A stretch of DNA of 64,000 bases, taken from Inia geoffrensis (lineage: Eukaryota; Chordata; Mammalia; Artiodactyla; Iniidae). Below are positions 24,647 through 36,275 of the stretch, piece after piece. The position numbers and the translations under genes are program-made. The notes under the pieces are model-generated. The model saw only the letters and a program-made list of their open reading frames with translations, was not told the DNA's origin and did no database searches. Every line of letters starts with the position of its first letter. Position 1 is the stretch's first letter. Location of the stretch: positions 133,734,695-133,798,694 of the forward strand of contig CM070904.1 of the NCBI GenBank assembly GCA_036417435.1, written 5' to 3'.

Positions 24647-24861
24647 GGCTTCCCTGGTGGCACAGTGGTTGACAGTCCGCCTGCCGATGCAGGGGACACG
24701 GGTTTGTGCCCCGGTCGGGGAGGATCCCACGTGCCGCGGAGCGGCTGGGCCTGTGAGCCATGGCCACTGAGCCTGCGCGTCCGGAGCCTGTGCTCCGCAA
24801 CGGGAGAGGCCACAACAGTGAGAGGCCCGCGTATCGGAAAAAAAAAAAACAAAAAAAACCT
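24647..24861 (+). mobile_element. CHR-type SINE, first of pair
   Basis: A full head ('gggcttccctggtggcacag'), body, 3' end ('gagaggcccgcgtatcgg') and A-rich tail. It is immediately followed by a second SINE. Confidence 0.93.
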
Positions 24862-25017
24862 GGGGCTTCCCTGGTGGCGCAGTGGTTGAGAGTCCGCCTG
24901 CCGATGCAGGGGACACGGGTTCGTGCCCCGGTCCGGGAGGATCCCACATGCCGCGGAGCGGCTGGGCCCGTGAGCCATGGCCGCTGAGCCTGCGCGTCCG
25001 GAGCCTGTGCTCCGCAA
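24862..25017 (+). mobile_element. CHR-type SINE, second of pair, 3'-truncated
   Basis: It begins 'gggcttccctggtggcgcag' directly at the A-rich tail of the first copy and stops at 'gtgctccgcaa', lacking the last ~40 bp and any tail. The sequence 'caaggatgg' flanks the whole pair (24639-24647 and 25015-25023), not each copy. Confidence 0.93.
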
Positions 25018-25889
25018 GGATGGATGCTATTGCTGTTCAAGTTCAGTATTTTATGATGCTTGTACTCCATGTGAAGGCAGGAGAAAACAAAAGCTATAGA
25101 TCTAAGTGTGGAGAGGAAAAAAGAGTTACACTTTTCAGATGAAATATTGTCACTACTTGGGAAATCTAAGAGGAAAACAAGGAATTTAGTAAGCTGGCCA
25201 AATGGCAAAATAACCAGAAAAAATCCCAGCAGTAAACGTGAAAGAACACAATGGCAAGAAGGACTCATAGGGAGGAAACCCAAATAACCAGCAGACACAG
25301 AAAACACTTGAAAAGGTGCTCAACCAAAAATCACGATTACGACAGTAATGACATAGCACCCATGGCCTTCAGATCTGTGAGCACTCAGCCTGCACAGTCC
25401 CAGGCGGCCAGGCTGCCGGCCATCCAGTAAATCCCACCCCCACCCTGCTCAGGGACTAGGGCTCCGGAAGGTGAGCAATTACACTCAGGATGTTACCCCA
25501 GCACAAGTCCAGAGGAGACACACACAAGGACAGTCATCACAGTATTGCTCAACACCCCAAAATTAGAACCCCCCTGAAAGTCCACCAGTGGGAGAGGGGA
25601 TAAATAAAGTGTGATGTGCTCATGTAAAAAGTGCTACAGCAGTTAGGATGAATGGACCAGATCTATGTATAGCTGCATGGATTAAACCCTCAAAACATAA
25701 CCCTGGATAAAAGGGGCAAACAGCCAGTGTTTACCATGTGCATTTGACCACATAAGACATTTTTACTTATTGTTTATGAATCCATACAAATATAGTAAAA
25801 TTTTGGAGGCACGATTTTAATTTTAAAGACCTTGGAGCTGAGTTTCTCTGGGGAAGGAGGAAGGAGAATAGGATTAGGGAAGGGTACAT

Positions 25890-26618
25890 AAGAAACTTCA
25901 ATTGCGTCTGTGAGATATTCTTGGCTTTAGTCTTTATCAAGGTGTACTTTACGCACAGTGCAATGCTCAGATGTGTGCCGCTTAATCAGTTTTGACAAAT
26001 ACCCAGCAAGCCAGGCACCTTTCCATCACTCCAGAAAGTTCTCACGTGTCCCTTCCCAGTCCATTCCCCACCCCAGAAGCAACCTCAGACCTGATTTCTA
26101 GTATCAGGGGTTCCTTTGCCAACTCTAGAATCTCAGTGAATGGAATTGTACTCTTCTGTGTCTGGACTCTTCCAGCACAATATTTCCGAGCTTCACCCAT
26201 GCTGTTAACATACCGGCAGTCTCTCTTCTCCACTGAGTAGTGATCCAGCTTGCAGCTATGCCGCAGTTTGCTTTCCATTCTCCTGTTGATGAGCATCTGG
26301 GTTGTTTCCAGTCTCTGACTATCGTCAATTAAGCTTGAACATTCTCGTACAAGGCTTTTGGGGGATATATATTTTTAGTTTCTCTTGAAACTGAAGGGGA
26401 ACTGCTGAGTCATAGAAAAAATATTTATATATATTTAACTTTCCAAGAAACTGCAGTAAAAATTTCCACTCCCATCAGCAGTGTGAGAGGTTCCACTTGC
26501 CTCAGTCTTGCCAACATTTGGTATTGTCGGCCTTTTAAATTTTAGCCACCTTATTTTCCTTGATGGCTAATGATGTTAAGAACTTTTTTATGTGTTTATT
26601 GACCACTTGTATATCTGT

Positions 26619-26664
<46 letters not shown>

Positions 26665-27240
26665 GTGTCTGTTCAAGTCTTTGCCCATTAAAACAAAGTT
26701 GGATATCTGTCTCTTTATTATTAAATTGCAGGATTCTTTACATATTCTGGATACAACTCCTTTGTCAACCATCTGTGCTGTGAATATTTTCTACCAGTTT
26801 GTGATTGGCCTATTTATTTTCTTGACGATGTTTTCAATGAGCAGAAGTGTTTAATTTTTATGAAGTTCCATTTATCTTTTTTTGTGTGTTTGGTTAGTGC
26901 TTTTTTGTGTCCTGAGACATGTTTGCTTACAAGGCTGCAAAGATTTCCTCCTGTTTTCCTGTGGTTTATTCTAGCGATTTTGTTGTTTTCACTTTTACCT
27001 TTAGGTCTACGATGCCACTCTGATTTCTGGAGCACCACTCACTGGAGAGCCTTCCTTTCTCTGGTCAACCACACTGGGACCTTTGACAGAAACCGTTGGC
27101 CGTACGTTTTGGGTCCGTTTTTAGTCATTGTTCTGTTGCATTGATCAATTGGTCTTTTTTTTTCCAGTCCCACACTGTCTTGATCACTGTAGGTATCAGT
27201 ACACTTTATTGTTTTAAAAAACAGGATCTGAAGCAAAAGG
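25890..27240 (-). mobile_element. L1 3' region, antisense
   Basis: The + strand reads as the complement of the L1 3' UTR and terminal ORF2: 'gcatctgggttgtttccagt' at 26295, 'cactcccatcagcagtgtga' at 26468, 'cacactgtcttgatcactgt' at 27171. It faces the sense L1 fragment that starts near 27290. Confidence 0.75.
26620..26662. repeat. (TG)n microsatellite
   Basis: About 21 uninterrupted TG units within the antisense L1 block. Confidence 0.95.
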
Positions 27241-27289
27241 AGGACAATGTTATCATTTGTTAAATCTAGTTGTGGGTCCGTGGATTTTG

Positions 27290-28290
27290 AAACCTTTCAA
27301 AATATTTAAAAATGTAAATATGTAATGGAAGACAGATTCCAATCACAACAGCAACAAAAACATATAAGTACCTAGGAATAAATTAAACAATAAACGGACA
27401 GGTTCTTTATTAAAAAAAACTGTAGAGGCTTATTGAAGACATAGAATTTATATGAATAATTGAGAGATAGTATACTTTCCTGGAAGGAAAGACTGAGAAT
27501 TAGAAATTTAATGTAATTTCTATAAAAATCATAAGAGTATTTTAAGAAGGTAAGTTGGTTCTCAAGTTAATCTAGGCAAAACCAATAAGAGTGGATAGCA
27601 AGAAAAAACTGACACAAGTAAAAGAAAAAGTACCCAGGGAAATTTATCTATCTTATGGGAAATCAACATTAAAGCTATAATAATGATAATAGCTCAATAC
27701 TGGCAAAGGAATTGACAAAAAGATAAATGACACAAAACAGACATACATGAATTTAGCTTGCGATAAAGATAGCATTTCAAACCAATAGGGAAAATCAGTC
27801 TATTTTCTGAACTGTGTTTGTTGATTAAAGATCTATTTGGGGGAGGAAAAAATAAGGTGTCTTCCTCATTTTACATACACACAAAATTCCAGATGGAGTC
27901 AAAATCTAAAAGAAAAATTAAGACTTCTGGTTATTTTTGTCCCACAAAAAATACAAATCCTATTTTTCACCTCCTTGGGCTGTGGAAGACCTTTCCAGAA
28001 CATAAGGGATCCAGAAACCTGACAGATGGGGCCACATCAAAATCTAGAACTTGAATGTGACAAAACCAACCAGAGACAGAGTTAAATGGAAAAAAAAAAA
28101 AAAAGGTCCAACCTAGGAGAAAATGTTTATAACACACATAAAAGATTGTGTACCTGTACCCGTAACATTGAAATACCTCTAAATATTAAATCAATGCTTC
28201 AGGTACATTTGAATGTTTATAAAAGAAGGCACTAACTTTGAAATGTTTTGAGAAGTAAATAACCAATTTTTTAAAAACTACAAGAAAGTA
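27290..28290 (+). mobile_element. L1 ORF2 fragment, sense
   Basis: 'aacagcaacaaaaacatata' and 'gtacctaggaataaattaaa' are L1 ORF2 landmarks, followed by degraded downstream ORF2. It lies head to head with the preceding antisense L1. Confidence 0.7.
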
Positions 28291-28516
28291 TGAGGTTATA
28301 AAAAAGTGCCCTGACGACTCAGAAAATTGTGGGTGGCCTCTACTGGGGTGACTCCCTCCCCCACTCACCCAGGAGTCAGGAAGCAGGGGATTCCAGGGGA
28401 GGGTCCTGGCTGATTGGGGCATATGGAGGAGCGTGGGGTCCGGGCCCTTTCAGCTCCCACCTTGTTGTGACGGTGTGTTTGTGTGTGTGTGTTTGTATCT
28501 GTCATTTGGGCCACGT

Positions 28517-28990
28517 GTATGAGTTTCCTGTGGCCGCTGTAACAACACACCACAAACGTGGCTCAGGACGCGCGACCCAAATTCATTCTCTCCTAGTTCT
28601 GGAGGCCACAAGTCCGGATCAGTTTCGCTTCTCCGAAATCAGGGTGTTGGCGTCAGCAGGGTCGCTCTGGAGCCTCCAGGGAAGAATCTGTCCTGGCCTC
28701 TCCCACCTGGACCCACACTCCTTGGCTCGTGGCCCCTCCCTCCGTCTTCAAAGTCAGTATCTCAGCGTCTTTAAATCCCCGCTTCCATTGTCACACTGTC
28801 CTCTGCCTTCTCTGTGTGTCTAATCTCCTTCTGTCCGTCTCATATAAGGGCTCTTGTGATGGCATCTAGGGACATCTGGATACTCCAGAAAAATGTCCCC
28901 CTCTCAGGATCCTTCATTTAAACATACCTGCAAACACTTTACTTGATAAGATGACATTCACAGGCGCCAAGACTGAGACCCTGAGATCCT
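28517..28990 (+). repeat. Ancient interspersed repeat, family not assigned
   Basis: It opens 'gtttcctgtggccgctgtaa' with 'ttctggaggccacaagtcc' and ends with 'gatgacattcacaggcgcca'. The same order of phrases recurs at 35850-36275, so the two are copies of one old mammalian family. Confidence 0.65.
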
Positions 28991-29461
28991 CGGGGTCTTT
29001 GTCTGGCCTGGTGCCACGTGTCGCTCTATCTTTTATGCCGAGATATCAAAATAGATGAAGGTGTGGGCACTGCATTTTGGCTCGTTTCACCACGTGTGCT
29101 TTCCTGCCCTGCAGAGGCTGCATAGCCCTGGCTGTGATATAGGCTCTGCCAACCCCATGAGCTCACAGGGGTTTTGAAGGCAGAGGGCTGCTGTGGCTGG
29201 TGGCCCTTCCTGGTGGCCCAGGTCAGTCACATGGCTTTGGGTCATTCCTGGAAACCCGAGAAGGTCCCGATGGTCAGCAATGGTGACCAGCACCCCTCAA
29301 TACACCCCTTTCTCCTCAAACCAGCCATAGTGAATTCTCACTGACCCCTCTAAAGCTGTGGATCCCATCCACTGCTGCACTTAGAATCCCCGGGAAGCAT
29401 GCCTGAGCCTCACAGAGCTGACTGAAGCAGGATGTCTGTGGAGGCGTCTGGCCCAGGCCGT

Positions 29462-29465
<4 letters not shown>
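28991..29465. other. Intergenic, no gene recognised
   Basis: Mixed sequence up to the SINE target site. Nothing recognised. Confidence 0.4.
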
Positions 29466-29493
<28 letters not shown>

Positions 29494-29685
29494 TGCGGTA
29501 CGCGGGCCTCTCACTGTTGTGGCCCTTCCCGTTGTGGAGCACAGGCTCCGGACGTGCAGGCCCAGCGGCCATGGCTCACGGGCCCAGCCACTCCGCAGCA
29601 TGTGGGATCCTCCCGGACTGGGGCACGAACCCGTGTCCCCTGCATCGGCAGGCGGCCTCTCAGCCACTGCGCCACCAGGGAAGCC
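29466..29685 (-). mobile_element. CHR-type SINE with 14-bp target duplication
   Basis: An antisense copy whose tail is a T/G-rich run (TTTTG repeats), ending 'gcgccaccagggaagcc'. An exact duplication 'cccaggccgttttt' flanks it at 29452-29465 and 29686-29699, showing a recent target-primed insertion. Confidence 0.95.
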
Positions 29686-29699
29686 CCCAGGCCGTTTTT

Positions 29700-32600
29700 A
29701 AGGCTCATCAGTTTGACCCACATGTGCAGCTGGGCTGAGGACCGCTGTTTCGGCGGCTCCATCTGCAGAGGCATCGGCTTCTGTCCCACTAAAATGTGAT
29801 TTATATCATCTCATGCCATTTCCCTCTATCAGGCTCCACGACCGCAGCAGTCAGTGCTGGAACATCCCACGGCTCATCCAGACGACCTTCTGTTACTGGT
29901 CGTGTCCATCCCCTGCTTCACACAGGCCGCCTGGAGCCCCTTCCCCTAATTAGGCACCTCTGCCGACCCCTTGGGTTAAGTTCCCAAACACAGAATTTTT
30001 GTACCCAGCGGTCATTCACCCCCACACTTTTTGGTGTTGGTATCTTTCTGTCTGTGTTTTTTTCCCCCCGAATTTGTGTTTCCCTCCGCACGATGATGGG
30101 CTTGTTATTTTTCTAAAGAATCCATCAATCATCTGGGACCTCTTCTGTGCAGACAAGCCCGCGAGTAGAACTCCTCTGCAGGACTGGCCGGATGTGGGGC
30201 TCTCAGGAGCAGAGGAAGCCCTGCACCGGGGCTTCAGCCCAAGAAAACGCAGCTCACAGAGGCTTTAAGCCAGAAGACGGCATCGCAGGGACAAAATGCG
30301 CAGCACAAGTGGCTGAAGTGAAATCTTGTCTTAGATCTCGTCAGAAGAGAGGCTGACCTGGGAGGAAGCCGTTTGGGGATCAATTCCTTTCTCATCTGCG
30401 ATTCAGGAGCAGAGGAGAAGGAAGCCGGAGGCCACCCCACGCCCCGATGACGCTGCTATTGGCTAAGCTTTCACCAGGAATGCGTGTGGGGCTGCAGTCC
30501 CTGTGGCCAGCCACCCCGAGCCTCGACTTCTCTGGTGCATTCAGGCCTCCTCACTAAGCGGCCACGGGCTTTGGGTGGGGAGCCTGAACGCCTCCAGCCC
30601 GAGGTGCAATCTCTGGGGAAAAATGGGTGAAATGGAGGCAGCAGTGCACCAGGGGATCCTAAGACCAAGGCGAGGCCTGTGCAGGCCCTGATGGAGGAGA
30701 GCAAGCTCCCTCGGACGGGTCAGCACGGAGCAAGATGCCGGTGGCCTCGTGGTCTGAGCCACGTGCTGGGAGCAGTGGGGAAAGAGGAAGAACGCGGAAT
30801 GCGTCTGGAAATGACAGGGAGGTTAGCAGAGCGCTCCTGGTGGGCGAGTCTTCATGTGAGCTGCCACACCAGGTCCAGCCTGCCTGGGACCGCCGCCCCC
30901 CAGGAGGGCCACAGCCCTGGCTGAGCTGGGGGGTGCCTGCCACCTCCCAGGGAGATCCGGGCTGAGGCCCTGACGACAAGCACCCCTCGGAATGACCCAG
31001 CGTTTGCTCCTTCCACACTCGCACCCGGGTCTGAAAGCCGGGAGCCCAGCTCACCCCTGACGCCCATCAGCGTGTGCTCATGGTGGCCGGGGTCTGGGTG
31101 GACACAGGTCCAGGCCCCTCCTCCCCCAGGCCGGCTTGGTCCCCTCCCCTCTCCCCGCTCTCCTCCCCACTGTAATGGAGCTGCCCTTGCGGAAGTCGGT
31201 CCCTGCTCCGTGCCTCGGTGTCCTAATTCATAAACAGGGTATTTAAACAGCCTACCTTCCCCGAGGGGCGCCAGGCTTGGCTGAGTCAAGTTCTGTGAAG
31301 TGCGGACGGGCAAACAAGAGCCCTCTCACCATGCGCTGGGCTTCTGGAACACACAGGACTCCCACCGCCCCCCTGGGCTTTTGGCCTCAACCCTTCCCAG
31401 GAGGAGCTGGCAGAGGAGGGGGCCCCAGTCCCCTTCAGGACCTCCCACGACCTGTGCTTCTGGAGGGACAGTGAGAACGAGCGTCCTCTGGGGGTCCTGA
31501 TGTCTCCGCGACACCTCCCCCAGCCTTGTCTGTAGCCTCCTGGGCCATGTCTGGAGTCTCAGGAGCTTGGATGCCTTGCACCAGCTTCCTGAGGGGGCAG
31601 GGGCAGGTGGGGAGGTCAGCAGGAGGCCCGCAACCTCAGTCACCCGCCCTCCCACACATACCGGGTCTGGGGGCAGGGGCAGCACAGAAGGACGTGCTGA
31701 CATTCTCAGAGCCCCTCTACCAGAGCAGGGCAGAGGCAAGGGGGGCATCCGAGCTGGGAGCTGGACCCCAGGGTTTCCAGCAAGACTGGGTGAGGGTCTG
31801 AGCTGGGGTCTTGGGAAAGGAACCTGAGGAGAGGGGTCTGTCCTGAGGAAGGGGACATCCTCTGACCTGGGATGACCCTTCTCAGGGTAGTCTCACCCTT
31901 CCCACCAGGAAATCAGGTGCGGCCTTGGGCCCCACGCCTCACGGGGTCAAACCTCAGACCCTGGGGAAAGGTGACCCTCCTGCCCTGTCCCTTCATCCCT
32001 CCCCTCTCAGAGGCTCCTGAACAGGATGTCTGTGCCCCGGGGGTGCTGGGGGGTGACAGAGATGCAGGAAGAGGAGGCCGGCTGAGTGGCCAGGGGCTGT
32101 GGGCAGCCAGCAAAGCCCTTGAGACCCAGAGCTTTCCATGACATGGGGGCTTGTTATAAATGCAGAGTCTCGGGCCCCACCCTGACCTCCTGAGCCAGGA
32201 TTTGACTTTAGACAAGCTTCCTGCTGAGGCCTATTTCCACCGATGCAAGAGAGACGGTCATCCATTAACGGAGACTTGCACCCAGCAACACACGGCACCG
32301 GGACCCAGTCTGAACCCCAGCTCTAACCAACCACCTTTGAAACGTCATATTTTGGACGATCGGGAAAATTCGTCCTGGATGGGCCATTAGACGATATGAA
32401 GCAAATCTGTTTAGTTTTGTTAAGCATGAGGCTCTGTAAGAAAATGTCCATTTTTTTTTAGATGCACACTGGAAGATTTAGGTAAAACACCATAAGGTCT
32501 GGGATTTGCTTTGAAACAGGGAAAATTAGACAAGTGAACGTGGGGGGCTGGGGGGCCAGATCACAGGAATGAGGTCGACAAGATGAAGACGGCTAGTGGG

Positions 32601-35600
32601 CCTGGGCTGCTGGGGGGAAACACGTTCTACGAGCTGTACATCTGTGTCGGCCTCGAGTGTTTCTGTCGTGACTCACGCTGAAGATACTTTAAATTTGTGA
32701 CTGTCCCCTGTGAGGTTCCAGCACCGCGTCCTTCCCGCGGCTCACCCACCTCTGCCTCTGCACGTCCCCGCAGACTCCGCAGGGGTCACTGTCGCGCTGC
32801 TCAGAGCACAGCCGCGCAGGCAGGCGGGCGCCTAGCCACCTCCTGGGGCTGACGTGCACAGCCCAGACCCTCTGCGGGGTTGGCGCCCTCGCCATCCAGC
32901 AGACCTGCCCTTGCCCTGGGTGGGATCTTGGGCAAGGGGCACCGTCCTCTTTAGACCTTCCTGCAGTCCCCCTGTGCCCGCCTGGAGCAACCAGCCTGTG
33001 TCACTTTGCCGTCAGCAAGAGCAAGAGCGCTGCGTTTTGAGGGAGGAAAACGTGAAGCATCCTGTGGGGTCTCGGGCTGGCCGCTGGGTGTCGCTGTTCC
33101 CCGCGGGGGCCAGCACGTGGTCCCCTTACCTCCTCAGTCCCATCCCCAGGCTGGAGGTTCCCGGGGCCCAAGCACAGGCTTTCGGAGTCAGGTGACCTCT
33201 GACCCCAGACCCACACCCTCTGAGCCTCCCTGTCCTGTGGGTCCCCTGGGAATCCTGGCCGCCTCGGGCTCCCTGCTGAGGATCTCTGGCCGGAAATGCA
33301 GATTCCTGGGACCACCCAAGTCCTGCTGAGCAGAAATCTGGGGATTCAGATACTCACTCCCATTTGGGACCCTCTGCACTCCAGACACACAGGAGGTCAC
33401 CAGGGGACACGCCCCCCTCTCCTGGCCAACAGCTCTCAAAGCACCTTCCTTGCTGGATCCGTCAGTGCTCAGGAAGTGTCTGTGGTTCCGCGGGGCTTTC
33501 AGGAGAGACCCCAAATGTGCCTTCCTCTGCTGCTGACGCTGCCGGCTCCCCGGGGCTGGCCCTTTGTGCCTCCCACCCTCATGGCCCCGGTCAACCTTTC
33601 TCCCCTGTCGGATTCAGAGCTTCCTGCCCACCTGTCCCCACCTTGGACATGCTCCCTGCTGCCGCCTGGGCTTCTCGGAGGCCACAGCCTGCAGCTGCGT
33701 CTGTCCCTCCCCTGGGCCAGCATGTTGGAACCGTAAGCCCGCGGGTTTTCTCATCATCTTATGCACAATCATTTATTCTCATACGGTTGACACAGAGTAG
33801 ACTCAGTCAATGATGGTGAGCAAACAAAAACATGAATTAATGAAGCACAACGTCAGAACGTCTCTCAGTACAGAAAAGAAATGAGGCTGAAGTTTGCCAA
33901 ACAGAGGACAGAAACGTGGATCTAATTACAGAGCTGCCAGTGTTAAGACACTCAACTCCTAAAAAGTCCATTGTGCATATTTGTCTGCGTTCCCAAGACC
34001 ACCCCCAGGTTCGCTAGGGGGCCCCCAGGACTCAGCAGAGGCCGTGCTCACAGCTGGATTCAGGACAGAGAAAGGATACAAAACAATATCAGTAAAAGGA
34101 AGGGGTGCAGGGACAAGTCGGGGACCAGGCGTGAGCTTCCAGAGCCCCCTCCCCTCACATGACATGCTTAGCTCCGCACCACCAGCCGTGACGACCTGTG
34201 AGGCGCTGTCTCCCCGGGGAGCCCGTCGGAGACACAGCGCCTGGGGCTTTTCCTGGGGGTGGTCACGGGCACCTGTGCCTGGTGAAGGTTCCAGACTCCC
34301 AGGAGGAAGCGACACTCCACAGGAGCCTCACTGGGCACAAACGTTTAGGGGCCGCGAGGCCCTCTGCTCCACGAGGGGGCTGGGGACCCTCCCGGGAGCC
34401 CCCAGCCCAGGGTCAGCCTCGCGGGCGGGCGGGCCTGTGAACTCTTTTCTCCACAGCAGGTGGAAAGCAGCTCCCGGGATGTCAGGGAAAGACACTGAAA
34501 AGATGTTGCTCTAGAAGCACGAAGGTAAATGATTTTAGCTGCAGCTGAATTGAACAGACCTGCTCACCCGACACACTAACAAATGAGAGTATCAACACTC
34601 TGCCTCTTGAAGGTCTATGAAATGGCTTAAGAAATCGTTTCTTTTCCTGTTCATTAAGAAAAACTTGGCACGGGAAAGGCTGACAAACTCTGAGCATCCA
34701 GACTGTCTCAGGAGTGAAAGGCAGCATCGGCTCTGACCCGTTCTGTATTCTTCCCTCAGGGACCCGTGAAGCCTCCGGTGTTAACGCCACTGAAATATCA
34801 GCGTATATGAAATGATTTCAATGGTGCAGACAAAAACCTGGCAAGATGAACATAGAGTGTAAAAGGGGCCTCGTGTCAATAGAGGGTTTCCAAGCATTTG
34901 ATTTGTTTTAAATTTCTTTTGTCTTTTAAAAAATTATTTATGGTGAGCATATAATACTTTTATCTTTTAAAATGCAATTTAAAAGCTGAATGTCAGGTAG
35001 GCATTGAATTCTTTTTCCTGGGAAAACTCCTGAGAATAGCAAAGTCCCCCAGGTTCTCCATAGCATCAGGCCAAGGTGATTCAGGGCAAGAGTTTGCAAA
35101 GTGTCTTCTCACACACTATGTCTTTCGAGGCTCATAAACCCCTGGGATGCCAGTGAGGGTGGGCGCCTATACCTCCTGCCGAAGAGGCAATCCCAGTCGG
35201 GGACGTTAAGTGACCAGTGAGGGCCAGGCCCCAGGAAGGAACGGGTCCACTCAGGGCTCCCAACCTCCTCCAACAGCGTTCACGCGGCCCCCAGAAATAA
35301 CTGCGTTTAGGGCAATGGACGTTTAGGAAGCTCTCCGTGAGGGTCAGACATGGGAGGGCCGTGGGCACGAGAGTCCCAGGGGACCTGGGCCGTTTTTCAT
35401 GTCTTTCCATAAGAGCTGGCTGAGTTGCAGAGGTGGGGCAGGGCTGGCAGCCCACCAGGAGGTGCCAGCACTTGACTCCATCTCTGTGTTCCCTCGGCCT
35501 CGCCAACCGCGGTGAGCGGCCACAGGGACGGCATCCCCGTCATCAGCCGAGTGCTTGCATAGCCAGAGAACGGCTTCCGCTTTTGTGTTTGCTGAATCAG

Positions 35601-35845
35601 AGTTTCAGAAATCTTGGGGGTGTGAGGTTGGAAAGAAGAGTGAGGGCTTGTGAAAGAGACGCCAATGAGCCCTCAGAGGAGCTGTGCCAGGCAGTGGGGC
35701 CAGGGGGTGGGGGGATTGGAGTGCGGGGCCGGCACCGACGGGCAGCGGGAGGCTGGAGCGCAGCGGCCAGCCGTGCCCTAGCTCTCGACACTTAACAGCT
35801 GTTGACAGCAAAACACAAAGGTAAAGCCGCAGCGTCAGGGGTCCC
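29700..35845. other. GC-rich intergenic sequence
   Basis: About 6 kb with many short overlapping frames and no recognisable coding exon. Possible ancient fragments are MIR-like at 31195-31260 and MER5-like at 32135-32225 and 33285-33360 ('gaaatgcagattcctgggac'). None is strong. Confidence 0.45.
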
Positions 35846-35849
35846 CTGC

Positions 35850-36275
35850 TATACTAGCTTCCTAGGGCTGCTGTGACACATGCCCGCAAACTGAAATGTG
35901 TTCTCTGCTGGCTCTGGAGGCCAGACGTCCAAAGTCAAGGTGTGGGCAGGGCCGCGGTCCCCTGAAGCCTCCGGAGGAGGCTCCTTCCTGCATCTCCAAC
36001 TTCTGCCGGGGGCTGGCGATCCTTGGCGTCCCTCGGCTTGTGGCTGCGTCCCTCCGATCTCAGGGCCTCTGCCGTGTGTCTGTATCTGTGTCCAAATCTC
36101 CCTCTCCTTGTAAGGACACCCGTCATCGGATAGGGGCCTGCTGCGCCCAGGATGACCTTGTCTTACCTGGATCACATCTGCAGAGACCTGTCCGAAGGTC
36201 ACATTCACGGGTACCAGGGGTCAGGACCAGAACATACAGTTTGGGGGGCACAGTGCAACCCACAACACCTGAGAG
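35850..36275 (+). repeat. Ancient interspersed repeat, second copy
   Basis: 'agcttcctagggctgctgtg', 'ggctctggaggccagacgtc', 'gcgatccttggcgtccctcg' and 'ggtcacattcacgggtacca' follow the same order as in the 28517-28990 copy. Family name not assigned. Confidence 0.65.

Larger units (their letters stand above)
22540..25890 (+). mobile_element. Old L1 LINE, sense, heavily nested
   Basis: L1 ORF2 text runs discontinuously from about 22560 ('taagaaagg..'-type A-rich ORF2) through 23200-23425, 23795-24380 and 25040-25330 to 3' UTR-like sequence ('gtccaccagtgggagagg' at 25580, 'tgcatggattaaaccctca' at 25675). It is split by a SINE, an MLT1-type LTR, an L2-like piece and a SINE pair. Boundaries are approximate. 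Confidence 0.65.

Noticed and set aside
24647..25017. tRNA-like heads of the SINEs as tRNA genes
   Set aside because: They are SINE heads with A-rich tails and target duplications, and they lack a full cloverleaf with anticodon arm typical of a functional tRNA gene.
24495..25307. 270-codon minus-strand frame and similar frames at 15067-15684 and 29410-29799
   Set aside because: These are read through CHR-type SINEs. The recurring peptides come from the SINE body, not from a gene.
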